Source: Stigmatella erecta
GTDB taxonomy: Bacteria; Myxococcota; Myxococcia; Myxococcales; Myxococcaceae
Direction of reading: 5' to 3'
DNA: 64,000 nt
Assembly: GCF_900111745.1 (NCBI RefSeq)
Contig: NZ_FOIJ01000027.1
Location: forward strand, 1 to 64,000
Shown: in pieces, positions 42,746 through 51,400 of the stretch
How the letters are laid out: every line of letters starts with the position of its first letter
Position numbering within the stretch: the stretch's first letter is position 1
Notes under the pieces: generated by a model
Seen by the model: the letters and a program-made list of their open reading frames with translations, nothing else
Database searches by the model: none
What the model was told of the DNA's origin: nothing
Program-made: the position numbers and the translations under genes

Positions 42746-44062
42746 ATGGATCCCACCGTCATTCTCGGCGCGGGCCTGGCGGGCCTCTCCGCCGCCCATT
42801 TTCTCCAGCGCCCCTGGCGCCTCATCGAGAAGAGCGACCGCGTGGGAGGCCTCATCAAGACCGAGGTCATCGACGGCTGCTACTTCGATCCCACCGGGCA
42901 CTGGCTGCACCTGAGGGATCCGGAGATCCGCGAGCTGGTGAATACGCGCTGGCTGCCTGGCCAGATGGTGAGCATCCAGCGCAAGGCGGCCGTGTTCTCC
43001 CGGGGCGTCTTCACGCGCTTTCCCTACCAGGTGAACACCCATGGGCTGCCGCCGGAGGTCGTCGCGGAGAACCTGGTGGGCTACGTGGACGCCATCTACG
43101 GCGAGAAGGGCCGCGCGCTGCGCGAGCGGGACCCGCGCAACTTCGAGGAGTTCATCCTCCGTTACATGGGCGAGGGCTTCGCGAAGAACTTCATGGTGCC
43201 GTACAACCAGAAGCTCTGGACGGTGCACCCGCGCGAGCTGTCCGCCGCCTGGGTCGGCCGCTTCGTGCCCCGGCCCAGCCTCAAGGAAGTGGTGGACGGG
43301 GCGCTGGGGGTGGGCAGCGATGCGCTGGGCTACAACGCCTCCTTCCTGTACCCCCGCGAGGGCGGCATCGAGAGCCTCGCCCGGGCCATGCTGCGCGGCC
43401 TGCAGGGGGGCGAGCTGAGCGTCCGCACCGAGCCCACCGCGATCGACTGGCAGGCCCGGAAGCTCACGCTCTCCGATGGGCGCACGCTCGGCTATTCGGA
43501 GCTGCTGTCCACGCTGCCCTTGCCCTACCTGGTACGTCTGCTGGGGCAGGGCGCCTCGGGGGTGCCGGACGAGGTGCGCGCCGCCGCGGGCCGCCTGCGC
43601 GCCACCACGGTCACCTATGTCTGCGTGGGGGCCCGGGGAGAGAACCGGCAGCCCTGGCATTGGATCTACCTGCCCGAGCCGGAGTTCACGACCTACCGCA
43701 TCGGGTCGCCCTCGGCGGTCTACGCGCCCCTGGCGCCGCCCAACACGGCCACCTTCTACGTGGAGTACAGCCACCACGGGGAGCTGTCCCCCGGGCAGTG
43801 CGAGCAGCTCGCGGTGGAGGACCTGGTGCGCTCCGAGATGGTCCACGCCGCAGGGGACATCCTCTTCACCCGGGCGGTGGAGATTCCGCATGCGTACGTG
43901 CTCTACGACGAGGCCTACGGCGCCGCGAAGGCGGAGATTCTCCGCTTCCTGGAGCACGCCCGCATCCTGACGGCCGGGCGCTATGGCCAGTGGGAGTACT
44001 CGTCCATGGAGGATGCCATCCTGGGCGGCCGGGCCTGTGCCCAGGCCATCAACGCGCGGTGA
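42746..44062 (+). CDS. FAD-dependent amine oxidase/UDP-galactopyranose-mutase-like protein
   Basis: 438 residues. The FAD motif VILGAGLAGLSAAHFL (5-20) is followed by RLIEKSDRVGGLIKTE, and the C-terminus carries ILTAGRYGQWEYSSMEDAILGGRACAQAI, the flavin-closing block. The family includes protoporphyrinogen oxidase, amine oxidases and UDP-galactopyranose mutase. DPTGHWLHLRDPEI and the long middle part resemble members found in glycan clusters. The next genes encode a GT2 enzyme and a polysaccharide deacetylase, so a sugar-nucleotide or glycolipid substrate is plausible. The start is clear at ATG 42746. The 228 bp before it, shared with the divergent giant TPR gene, shows no other gene. Confidence 0.82.
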   Translation: MDPTVILGAGLAGLSAAHFLQRPWRLIEKSDRVGGLIKTEVIDGCYFDPTGHWLHLRDPEIRELVNTRWLPGQMVSIQRKAAVFSRGVFTRFPYQVNTHGLPPEVVAENLVGYVDAIYGEKGRALRERDPRNFEEFILRYMGEGFAKNFMVPYNQKLWTVHPRELSAAWVGRFVPRPSLKEVVDGALGVGSDALGYNASFLYPREGGIESLARAMLRGLQGGELSVRTEPTAIDWQARKLTLSDGRTLGYSELLSTLPLPYLVRLLGQGASGVPDEVRAAAGRLRATTVTYVCVGARGENRQPWHWIYLPEPEFTTYRIGSPSAVYAPLAPPNTATFYVEYSHHGELSPGQCEQLAVEDLVRSEMVHAAGDILFTRAVEIPHAYVLYDEAYGAAKAEILRFLEHARILTAGRYGQWEYSSMEDAILGGRACAQAINAR

Positions 44063-44154
44063 ACGCTGGAGGGCAGGGCGTGCATCTCGGCTGTCGACGG
44101 TTCGCCGGGAGCGTGCTAGGCCCCGGCCTCTGACCCTCTGGCATCCGTTCGACC

Positions 44155-44865
44155 ATGGCCCTGTACCTGTCCGTCGTCATTCCCGTCTACAACGAGGCCT
44201 CCATCCTCGCCTCCGCCGCGGCGGAGCTGTGCCAGGGGCTGGACGCGCGAGGCTGGGACTACGAGGTCATCTTCGCGGAGAACGGCTCGCGGGACGCGAC
44301 GCCGGAGCTGCTGGCGAAGCTGTGCGCCCAGAACCCGCGCCTGCGCTGGTTCCACTCGGAGCGGCCCAACTACGGCGCGGCGCTCAAGGCGGGCATCATC
44401 CAGGCCCGGGGCACCTACGTGGTCTGCGACGAGATCGACCTGTGCGATCTCACCTTCTACGACGCGGCGCTGCCCCGGCTGGAGCGGGGCGACGCGGACA
44501 TGGTGGTCGGCTCCAAGGCCGCCAAGGGCGCCAGTGACCACCGGCCGCTGGTGCGGCGCGTGGCCACGCGCGTCCACAACAAGCTCCTGAAGGTGATGCT
44601 GGACTTCCGGGGCACCGACACGCACGGCCTGAAGGCCTTCCGGCGCGAGGCCCTGCTGCCCGTCATCGCCCGGTGCGTGGTGGACATGGACGTGTTCGCC
44701 AGCGAGTTCGTCATCCGCGCGTGGCGCGAGGGGCGCAAGGTGATGGAGATTCCCATCCAGCTCCACGAGAAGCGCCAGCCCTCCATCCACCTCTTCCGGC
44801 GCGTGCCCAACGTGCTGAGGAACGTGGGCAAGCTCGTCTACGTCATCCGCATTCGCGGCACCTGA
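44155..44865 (+). CDS. GT2-family glycosyltransferase
   Basis: 236 residues with the GT-A start LSVVIPVYNEASIL, the ENGSRDAT nucleotide block and the metal-binding region CDEIDLCD, where the usual DxD reads DEID. MVVGSKAAKGASDHRPLVRR and the later GTDTHGLKAFRREAL are typical of polyprenol-phosphate sugar transferases of the DPM1/GtrB type. No membrane helices are seen, so it would act at the cytoplasmic face. It lies 92 bases after the FAD enzyme and 14 before the deacetylase. Confidence 0.88.
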   Translation: MALYLSVVIPVYNEASILASAAAELCQGLDARGWDYEVIFAENGSRDATPELLAKLCAQNPRLRWFHSERPNYGAALKAGIIQARGTYVVCDEIDLCDLTFYDAALPRLERGDADMVVGSKAAKGASDHRPLVRRVATRVHNKLLKVMLDFRGTDTHGLKAFRREALLPVIARCVVDMDVFASEFVIRAWREGRKVMEIPIQLHEKRQPSIHLFRRVPNVLRNVGKLVYVIRIRGT

Positions 44866-44879
44866 GGGAGGGGACGCGG

Positions 44880-45821
44880 ATGGCCTCCCGGCTCGCCTCC
44901 CTCTCCGTCGACCTCGATTCGCTGCACCACTACTGCCGCATCCATGGCCTGCCCGAGACGGTGCTCGATGCGCGCGCCCGGAAGCTGGTGTACGCGAAGG
45001 CCGTGCCGCGCTTCCAGGAGCTCTGGGCCACGGTGGGGGTGTCCGGGACGTTCTTCGCCATCGGCGAGGACCTGGCGGACGCGGACGCCGCGGCGGCCCT
45101 GCGGCAGGCCCATGCGGCGGGCATCGAGATCGCCAACCACAGCTTCTCGCATGACTACGCCCTGAGCCGGCGCGCCCCCGAGTCCATTCACGAGGACCTG
45201 GTCCGGGGCGAGGAGGCCATCCGGGCGGCCACGGGCGCGCGGCCGGTGGGCTTCCGGGCCCCCGGCTACACCCTGAACGCGGCCCTCTACGCGGCCACGG
45301 AGGCGCGGGGCTACCGGTATGGCTCGTCCACCTTCCCGGCCGCCCCGTACTACGCGGCCAAGGCCACCGTCATGGGCGCGCTCGCGCTCGCCCAGCGCCC
45401 CTCGCGCTCGGTGCTGGACAGCCCGAAGGTGCTGCTGGCCCCCCGCGAGCCCTACCGGCCCGACCCGGCGCAGCCCTACCGGCGCGGCACGGGGGCGGTG
45501 CTGGAGTTGCCCATGACGGTGACGCCGGGCGTGCGCTTTCCCTTCATCGGGACGTTCGCCGCCACGCTGCCGCTGCCCTTCATCCGCGCGGCGTACAAGG
45601 CCTGCCTGGGCCGGGCGTTCTTCAACTTCGAGCTGCACGCGGTGGACGTGCTGGACGCCACGGACGGCATCCCCGAGGCGCTGGTGCACCGGCAGCGGGA
45701 CCTGCGGGTGCCCGCGGCCCGGAAGCTGGAGCGGCTCGCCACGCTGTTCCGGTGGCTGAAGGCCGACGCGGACCCCGTGCCCCTGCGGGTGGCCGCGGAG
45801 CGGCTGGCGCCCGGCCTGTAG
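44880..45821 (+). CDS. Polysaccharide deacetylase (NodB-like)
   Basis: 313 residues of the CE4/NodB fold. The catalytic base and metal ligand come from SVDLDSL (residues 8-14) and the metal His pair from NHSFSHDY (HxxxH). VGFRAPGYTL is motif 3. It removes acetyl or formyl groups from an amino sugar, perhaps the product of the neighbouring GT2 enzyme. No signal peptide is found, so it works on a cytoplasmic or membrane-bound intermediate, as in 4-amino-arabinose-type (ArnD) pathways. The start ATG is preceded by gaggggacgc. Confidence 0.87.
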   Translation: MASRLASLSVDLDSLHHYCRIHGLPETVLDARARKLVYAKAVPRFQELWATVGVSGTFFAIGEDLADADAAAALRQAHAAGIEIANHSFSHDYALSRRAPESIHEDLVRGEEAIRAATGARPVGFRAPGYTLNAALYAATEARGYRYGSSTFPAAPYYAAKATVMGALALAQRPSRSVLDSPKVLLAPREPYRPDPAQPYRRGTGAVLELPMTVTPGVRFPFIGTFAATLPLPFIRAAYKACLGRAFFNFELHAVDVLDATDGIPEALVHRQRDLRVPAARKLERLATLFRWLKADADPVPLRVAAERLAPGL

Positions 45822-45905
45822 CGGAGGTTCTGTGGAAAACGCCCGGGCGCATGGCACGCCCATGAACCCTCCCAGCGGCGGGAGGGGAGTGTTAAAGAAT
45901 GGGCC

Positions 45906-46760
45906 ATGTTCGAGCAGCTCGGTGACAAGGTCCGGCAGCAGCTAAAGGGGTGGACGGAACAGATGGCGGGCCCGGAGCGCAAGGAGCGCCTCCAGGCCCT
46001 CGCGCGCACGGAGAACGAGTACGGGGTGGACCCGTTCGGCTTCAACCTGGACTTCAGCCTCGCCGCCGTGGCGCCCCTGGTCTGGCTCTACCGCCACTAC
46101 CACCGCGTGGAGACCTTCGGCATCGAGAACGTGCCCGCGGGCCGCGTGCTCCTCGTCTCCAACCACTCCGGCCAGCTGCCCATGGATGGCGCCATGATTG
46201 GCGTGGCCCTGATGATGGAGGCCTCCCCCCCGCGCGCCATCCGCAGCATGGTGGAGAAGTGGGTGCCCACCCTGCCTTACGTCTCGGCCTTCTTCGCCCG
46301 GGTGGGGCAGATTGTCGGCACGCCGGAGAACTGCCGCCGCCTGCTGAACGCGGGCGAGGCCATCCTCGTGTTCCCCGAGGGCATGCGCGGCATCTCCAAG
46401 CTGTGGCCCCAGCGCTACCAGCTCCAGGACTTCGGCCTGGGCTTCATGCGGCTGGCGCTGGAGACGGACACCCCCATCGTGCCGGTGGCCGTCATTGGCG
46501 CCGAGGAGCAGGCCCCCGCCTTGATGGACCTGAAGCCCCTAGCGAAGCTGCTGGGCTTCCCCGCCTTTCCCATCACCCCCACCGGGCTGCCCATTCCCCT
46601 GCCCACCAAGTACCGGCTCTACTTCGGCGAGCCCCTGCACTTCACCGGCCGCGCCGATGACGAGGACAGCGAGCTGGACAAGAAGGTGCGCACGGTGCGG
46701 GCCGCCATCCAGACCATGATTCACCAGGGCCTCAAGGAGCGCCGGAGCATCTTCTGGTGA
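45906..46760 (+). CDS. PlsC-like 1-acylglycerol-3-phosphate O-acyltransferase family protein
   Basis: 284 residues. The acyltransferase motif I is NHSGQLPMD (HX4D), and FPEGMRGISK is motif III; an IVGTPENCRRLL segment between them fits motif II. One amphipathic or membrane helix precedes the active site. The enzyme should move an acyl chain to a glycerol or sugar lipid at the inner membrane. Its exact acceptor is unknown. It follows the deacetylase after 84 bases and is 31 bases ahead of the epimerase-like gene. Confidence 0.87.
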   Translation: MFEQLGDKVRQQLKGWTEQMAGPERKERLQALARTENEYGVDPFGFNLDFSLAAVAPLVWLYRHYHRVETFGIENVPAGRVLLVSNHSGQLPMDGAMIGVALMMEASPPRAIRSMVEKWVPTLPYVSAFFARVGQIVGTPENCRRLLNAGEAILVFPEGMRGISKLWPQRYQLQDFGLGFMRLALETDTPIVPVAVIGAEEQAPALMDLKPLAKLLGFPAFPITPTGLPIPLPTKYRLYFGEPLHFTGRADDEDSELDKKVRTVRAAIQTMIHQGLKERRSIFW

Positions 46761-46791
46761 GCCCCGGGGCGCGTGCTAAGAGGCAGGCTCC

Positions 46792-47715
46792 ATGAGACCG
46801 GCGATCGTCGTCACGGGCATCAGTGGCAACCTGGGCCGTACCCTCGCCAAGCTCTTGCACAAGAGCGAGCGCATCATCGGCATCGACCGGCGGCCCTTCC
46901 TGGGCAAGCCGAAGGATGTCGAGATGTACCAGCTGGACTTGCGCAAGAAGAAGGCCGAGGACGTCTTCCGCAAGAACGAAATCCGGGCCGTCATCCACAT
47001 GGGCATCATGCACGACCCGCGCATGAGCGAGGAGGAGCACCACTCCTTCAACGTGGTGGGCACCACGCGCCTGCTGGAGTACTGCGCCAAGTACGGGGTG
47101 AAGAAGGTCGTCGTCCTCTCCTCGGCCAACGTCTACGGGCCCAGCCCCGACAACTCCAACTTCCTCACCGAGGACGCGCCCCTGATGGCGGCCAGCCGCT
47201 TCTCGGGGGTCCGGGACTTGATCGAAGTGGACATGCTCGCGCATGGCTTCTTCTGGCGGCACCCGGACATCAACACCGTCATCCTCCGGCCCGTCCACAT
47301 CGTGGGCCCCACCATCAAGAACGCGCCCTCCAACTACCTGCGGCTGCGCCACCCGTGGACGCTCGCCGGGTTCGATCCGATGGTGCAGCTCATCCACGTG
47401 GAGGACGCGGCGCGCGCCATGGTGGAGGCCCTGCGCCCCGAGCCCAAGGGCGTCTACAACGTCGTCGGCCCGGGCGAGGTGCCCCTGTCCTCGGTGCTGC
47501 GCGAGCTGGGCCACACGCCCATCCCCGTGCCGCACCCCATCGCCCGCCCCGTGCTGGGCATGCTCTTCAAGTACCGCCTGGCCAACTTCCCCCCGCCCGA
47601 GCTGGACCACATCCAGTTCCTCTGCAACGTGGATGGCAACCGCTGGCTGAAGGAGCTGGCCTGGAAGCCGCGCCACTCCATGCGCGAGACGATCCGCTCC
47701 GTCCTCGGCGAGTAG
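46792..47715 (+). CDS. NAD-dependent epimerase/dehydratase-like protein lacking YxxxK
   Basis: 307 residues of the extended SDR fold. The NAD-binding motif is TGISGNLGRTL (residues 8-18) and SSANVYGP gives the usual Ser region. The catalytic Tyr-Lys pair is absent where expected: ASRFSGVRDLIE stands in place of YxxSK, with Phe for Tyr and Arg for Lys. It may bind NAD without classical chemistry, use other residues, or act as a regulator. The C-terminal substrate half is intact (RPVHIVGP, VEDAARAMVEAL). The tail of the gene is followed by the promoter region of the sRNA. Confidence 0.86.
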   Translation: MRPAIVVTGISGNLGRTLAKLLHKSERIIGIDRRPFLGKPKDVEMYQLDLRKKKAEDVFRKNEIRAVIHMGIMHDPRMSEEEHHSFNVVGTTRLLEYCAKYGVKKVVVLSSANVYGPSPDNSNFLTEDAPLMAASRFSGVRDLIEVDMLAHGFFWRHPDINTVILRPVHIVGPTIKNAPSNYLRLRHPWTLAGFDPMVQLIHVEDAARAMVEALRPEPKGVYNVVGPGEVPLSSVLRELGHTPIPVPHPIARPVLGMLFKYRLANFPPPELDHIQFLCNVDGNRWLKELAWKPRHSMRETIRSVLGE

Positions 47716-47727
47716 TCTGAGGGGGGC

Positions 47728-47741
47728 TGACACCCGTGTCA
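47728..47741 (+). promoter_or_regulatory. Inverted repeat 1 upstream of the sigma-54 promoter (candidate activator site)
   Basis: TGACACCCGTGTCA is a perfect 14-base inverted repeat about 145 bp before the -24 element. A related, less perfect element lies 45 bp downstream. It could be an enhancer-binding-protein site; a small hairpin ending the epimerase transcript is the alternative. Confidence 0.45.
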
Positions 47742-47772
47742 GAGCCTCCGGTGCCTTCTTCCCGAGGGGCCC

Positions 47773-47786
47773 TGACAGGCTTGTCG
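47773..47786 (+). promoter_or_regulatory. Inverted repeat 2 upstream of the sigma-54 promoter (candidate activator site)
   Basis: TGACAGGCTTGTCG is an imperfect copy of the palindrome at 47728-47741, centred 45 bp downstream and about 100 bp before the -24 element. Paired sites at such distances are usual for sigma-54 activators. Confidence 0.4.
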
Positions 47787-47873
47787 TGTCCCGCGGGGGC
47801 CCCGGAGGACCGGGGGGCCCTCGCGTCCCCGTAAGGTGTTGATTTTTGAGGTACGCCCGGGGGCGCGGGGGCG

Positions 47874-47889
47874 TGGCACCCGCCTTGCT
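47874..47889 (+). promoter_or_regulatory. Sigma-54 (-24/-12) promoter
   Basis: TGGCACCCGCCTTGCT matches the sigma-54 consensus TGGCAC-N5-TTGC[AT] at every conserved position, with the strict GG-N10-GC spacing. Transcription should begin around 47900 on the plus strand and enter the small-RNA region. No coding gene begins within reach before the terminator at 47942-47986. Confidence 0.85.
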
Positions 47890-47899
47890 TTGTCTTAGC

Positions 47900-47986
47900 A
47901 GCAAGTAAACCTGGTAGGGGGTTCCATTGGGGAACCCTCGACGCCCGTCGCCTCGGCCGGCCCCGAGTCGACGGGCGATTTTTTTT
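47900..47986 (+). ncRNA. Sigma-54-driven small RNA, Pxr-like candidate
   Basis: About 87 nt between a perfect sigma-54 promoter and a strong terminator. A first stem-loop pairs the region around 47916-47925 (agggggttcc) with 47930-47938 (gggaaccct), and a second long hairpin is the terminator. Size, sigma-54 control and stem-loop structure recall Pxr, the sRNA that blocks fruiting-body development in Myxococcus and is found across Cystobacterineae. I cannot compare the sequences here, so the name is a hypothesis; the RNA gene itself is better supported. The 5' end is estimated from the promoter. Confidence 0.7.
47942..47986 (+). terminator. Rho-independent terminator of the sRNA
   Basis: CGCCCGTCG (47942-47950) pairs perfectly with CGACGGGCG (47969-47977). 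An inner CTCGG/CCGAG stem extends it, and eight T follow (47979-47986). The T-run meets the stop codon of the convergent lipoprotein gene at 47985. Confidence 0.92.
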
Positions 47987-48404
47987 ACGGCAGCTCGCCC
48001 GCGAAGGGCCCCTCGAGCTGGCGCTCCAGCAGCCACACGCCCCCCTGGTAGACGAACTCCGAGGTGGTGGTGGCCGTCTGCTCCGAGGCCGAGGGCAGGC
48101 GCATCCACTGAATGCGGCTCGTCACCGTGGCGCGCAGGCCGTCCGGCGCAAGGCCCACCTCGAGCACCTCGTAGTCGGTGATGGACAAGTCCCTCTCGTC
48201 GTGGAGCTCGCGCCGGGCCTTCAGGAAGGCCTCGCGGTGCTCGGGCACGAGGTGCCGGGACGCGCCCCGGAAGTCCTTCCAGCGCAGGCGCTTGTAGAAG
48301 TCGTCCACCACGGGCTGGAGACCCTCCAGACCGGTGCTCTTCGCCGTGTGGGCGCACGCCCCACAGAACAGGGCCAGCAGAACGAGGGGGACGAGCAGGC
48401 GCAT
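47985..48404 (-). CDS. Small lipoprotein with NTF2-like features
   Basis: 139 residues from the ATG giving MRLLVPLVLLALF. The signal ends in a lipobox-like CGAC, so it is probably a lipoprotein. The mature part (VVDDFYKRLRWKDFRGASRHLVPEHREAFLKAR, then TVTSRIQWMRLPS and SEFVYQGGVWLLERQLEGPF) has the helix-then-strands order of NTF2-like or DUF4878-type proteins. The function is unknown. The longer start at 48425 would add seven residues before the signal and is less likely. It is divergent from the TPR giant at 48500. Confidence 0.78.
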   Translation of the reverse strand: MRLLVPLVLLALFCGACAHTAKSTGLEGLQPVVDDFYKRLRWKDFRGASRHLVPEHREAFLKARRELHDERDLSITDYEVLEVGLAPDGLRATVTSRIQWMRLPSASEQTATTTSEFVYQGGVWLLERQLEGPFAGELP

Positions 48405-48499
48405 GGTGGTGGGTGACGGTAACACCTGGAAGTGGACCTACAAGAAGATCCCAGTGCTATCGTCTCGGCTCCGCCTGCGCACCGGAGTACCGAACGTCC

Positions 48500-51400
48500 A
48501 TGGCCAAGTCGATGGTGGAGCGCTACGAGCAGCTGTTGGCGCAAGACCCCAGTTCCGCGGTTTTCGTCGAGCTCGCCAAAGCGCTTCTCGAGAAGGGTGA
48601 CATCCCGCGCGCCATCTCCACGTGTGAGCAAGGCGTCGTGCACCACCCCCAGTCCATCATCGGCCGCGTGCTGTGGGGCAAGGCCCTGCTGCAGCAGGGC
48701 AGGCCCGCGCAGGCGATGGAGCAGTTCGATCAGGCTGTCGCCATCGACAAGGAAAACCCCCACGCCTACAACCTCATTGGCGAGGTGCTGGTGCAGCGGG
48801 GGTTGTTCCGCTCGGCGCTGCCCATCCTGCGCAAGGCCGCCGCGCTCCAGCCCAATGACGCGCGGGTGCGCCTGTGGCTGGACCAGACCCAGCAGTCGCT
48901 GTCCGGCGGTCCTCCGCCCGTGGTCGCGGACCTGCCGGGGCTCACCGCCAATGCGCTCACCGCGCAGGAGCCGGAGGACGAGACCCCGGAGTCCCCACCC
49001 GCGGAGCCCGCGGCTGCCGCTGCCGGGGCGCCACCGGAGGAGGAGGAGCAGCCCGAAGTCACCGGCGTGATGCGGCTGCCCGTCGTCCCGCTGGTGGATG
49101 ACAAGGACCTGGACGGGCTTCCGCTCCCGCCGGCCGGCTCCGAGGCGCCGCTGGCCGCGCGTCCCAGTGGCTCGCCGCCGTCGAGGAAAGTGGAAGTGGT
49201 GATGTTTCCTCCCAAGCGGCCCTCGGGCACCATGGCGTCCGTGCCGCCGCCCCCGCCGCCCCCGGGCTTCGGCATGGAGGAGCCGCCCGAGGAGGACCTG
49301 GAGGACACCCCGCCGTATTCCAACCGGGTCGCCTCCGAGTTCGATCCGAACCCACCGGGCGAGGAGGACCTTCCGCCCGGGGAGGCGCCGGCGGAGGACG
49401 AGGAGGCGCAGCGGGCCGCCGCGGCACCGCCGCCCGCCGCGGCGTTCGAGCCCGAGCCCCCCCCGGCCCCGTCCTCCGGAGGCGGACTCCTGGGAGACCT
49501 GCCACCTCCCGAGGAGCTGCCCGCGGTGCCCTCCTCGGCGCGCGTCTCCGCGCAGGCCCGGAGCGCGTCCTCGTCCCGGAAGCAGCGCGCCGCCGCCGCC
49601 CCCAAGCGCGCGCTGCTGGATGACATTCCGGATGCCGCGGAGCCCCAGGCCGCCGCGGCCCCCCGGGCCGCCCGCGCCACCGGCGTGGATGCCGCGGCCA
49701 GCGCCGCCGCCTACGAGAAGGAGCTGCGCGAGAAGCTCGCCAAGACGGCCACGGAGTCCTCGTTCCTCGCCCGCCATGGGGTGAAGCTCATCGCGGGGGT
49801 GGTCTCCGGGGTGGTGCTGGCCGTGTTCGCGTGGGTGTACCTCTCCCACCGCGCGGAGCAGGGGGGCCGCACGCTCGTGGAGGTGCTGGCGCGCACCGAG
49901 CGCGTCATCGCCCTCGACACGAGCACCTCCCTGGACGAGGCGCTCACGCTGCTCGACCGGGCGCGCGAGATGGACGAGAGCAGCAGCAAGGTCTGGGCGC
50001 TGACGGCCTACACCCATGCCCTCCTCTTCGCCGACCACGGCAGCACGCCCGAGGACCGGCAGCAGGCGCTCGCGGCGCTGGAGCGTCCGGGCGTGCGCGC
50101 CGAGCACCCGGGGCTCAGCCTCGCCACGGATGTGCTGGTGGCCGACGAGAAGGGCAAGGAGGCGGCCCGCCGCGCCTTGCTCAACGCCAGCGTGCAGGAC
50201 TCCGTCGAGCTGGATGCGCTGGCGGGCAGCCTGCTCCTGGAGATGAAGCAGCAAGAGAAGGCCCTGGATCGCTTCAAGCGGGCCGTCGAGAACGTCCGCG
50301 CGCTGGTGGCGCTGGGCCGCTATTACCAGGACTTCGGCGACGCGGCGAAGGCGCACCAGATGTACGCGAACGCCCGGAAGCTCTCGCCCGAGCACCCCCT
50401 GGCGCGCATCGGCATGGCGGAGAGCCAGCTGGAGCTCGATCAGGACCTGGGCCTGGCGCTCGCGGACATGGAGTCGCTCGGCAAGAACAAGGACCTGGGG
50501 GACCCGCTGCGCGCGCGGCAGCAGCTCGTCCAGGGCCGGCTGCTGACGGAGCTGGGGCGGTACGACGAGGCGCTCGCCCTGCTGGCCCAGGGCACGAAGG
50601 GACCGCGCGCCTTCGACTTCCACCTGGCCCTCGGGGACGCGAGCCGCGCCGCCGGGAAGCTGGAGGAGGCCCAGCAGTCCTACGAGGCCGCCCTCCAGGC
50701 CGACCCGAAGAGCGAGGATGCCCGCGAGGGGCTGGGGCGCACGCTGCTCGACCGGGACCGGGTGAAGGAGGTGCTCACGCGGCTGGACGGCGAGAGCCGC
50801 AAGGTGGCCCTGGTGCGCGCTGCGGCCCACGTCCGGCAGGAGGACTGGAAGCGCGCCCGCGCCGAGCTGGAGAAGACGCGGGTGAACAACCGCTACCCGC
50901 CGGAGGCCGTCGGCTACCTGGCCCTGGCGGACACCATGGAGGGCAACGGCGAGCAGGCGCGGGAGATCCTGGAGAAGGCCGTCAACGTGAAGAAGCCGCG
51001 GACGGATCTCCGCGTGGCGCTGGGGCGGGTGTACTGGCGCCAGCGCGCGCTCGACAAGGCGCAGGCCCAGTTCCAGGAGGCCATGAAGGACCCGCGCGAC
51101 TACGAGGCCGCCTGCTCCGAGGGCCGGCTGCTGCTGGCCCGGGGGCTGCCCGACATGGCCCTCAAGCCCCTCACCCAGGCGGTGGAGCGCAATGGCTTCC
51201 ACGGCGAGGCCCGGGATGCGCTGGGCCGGGTGTTGCTCGCGCTGGGCCGCACGGACGAGGGCCTCAAGCAGTTCGAGCGCTGGCGCAACGACAACCCCGA
51301 CAGCGCCAAGGCCCAGAAGGGCTTCGCCCTGGCGATGCTCCACCTGGGGAAGTCCACGGAGGCGGTGGAGTCCGCGAGCCGCGCGGTGAAGCTCGACGGC

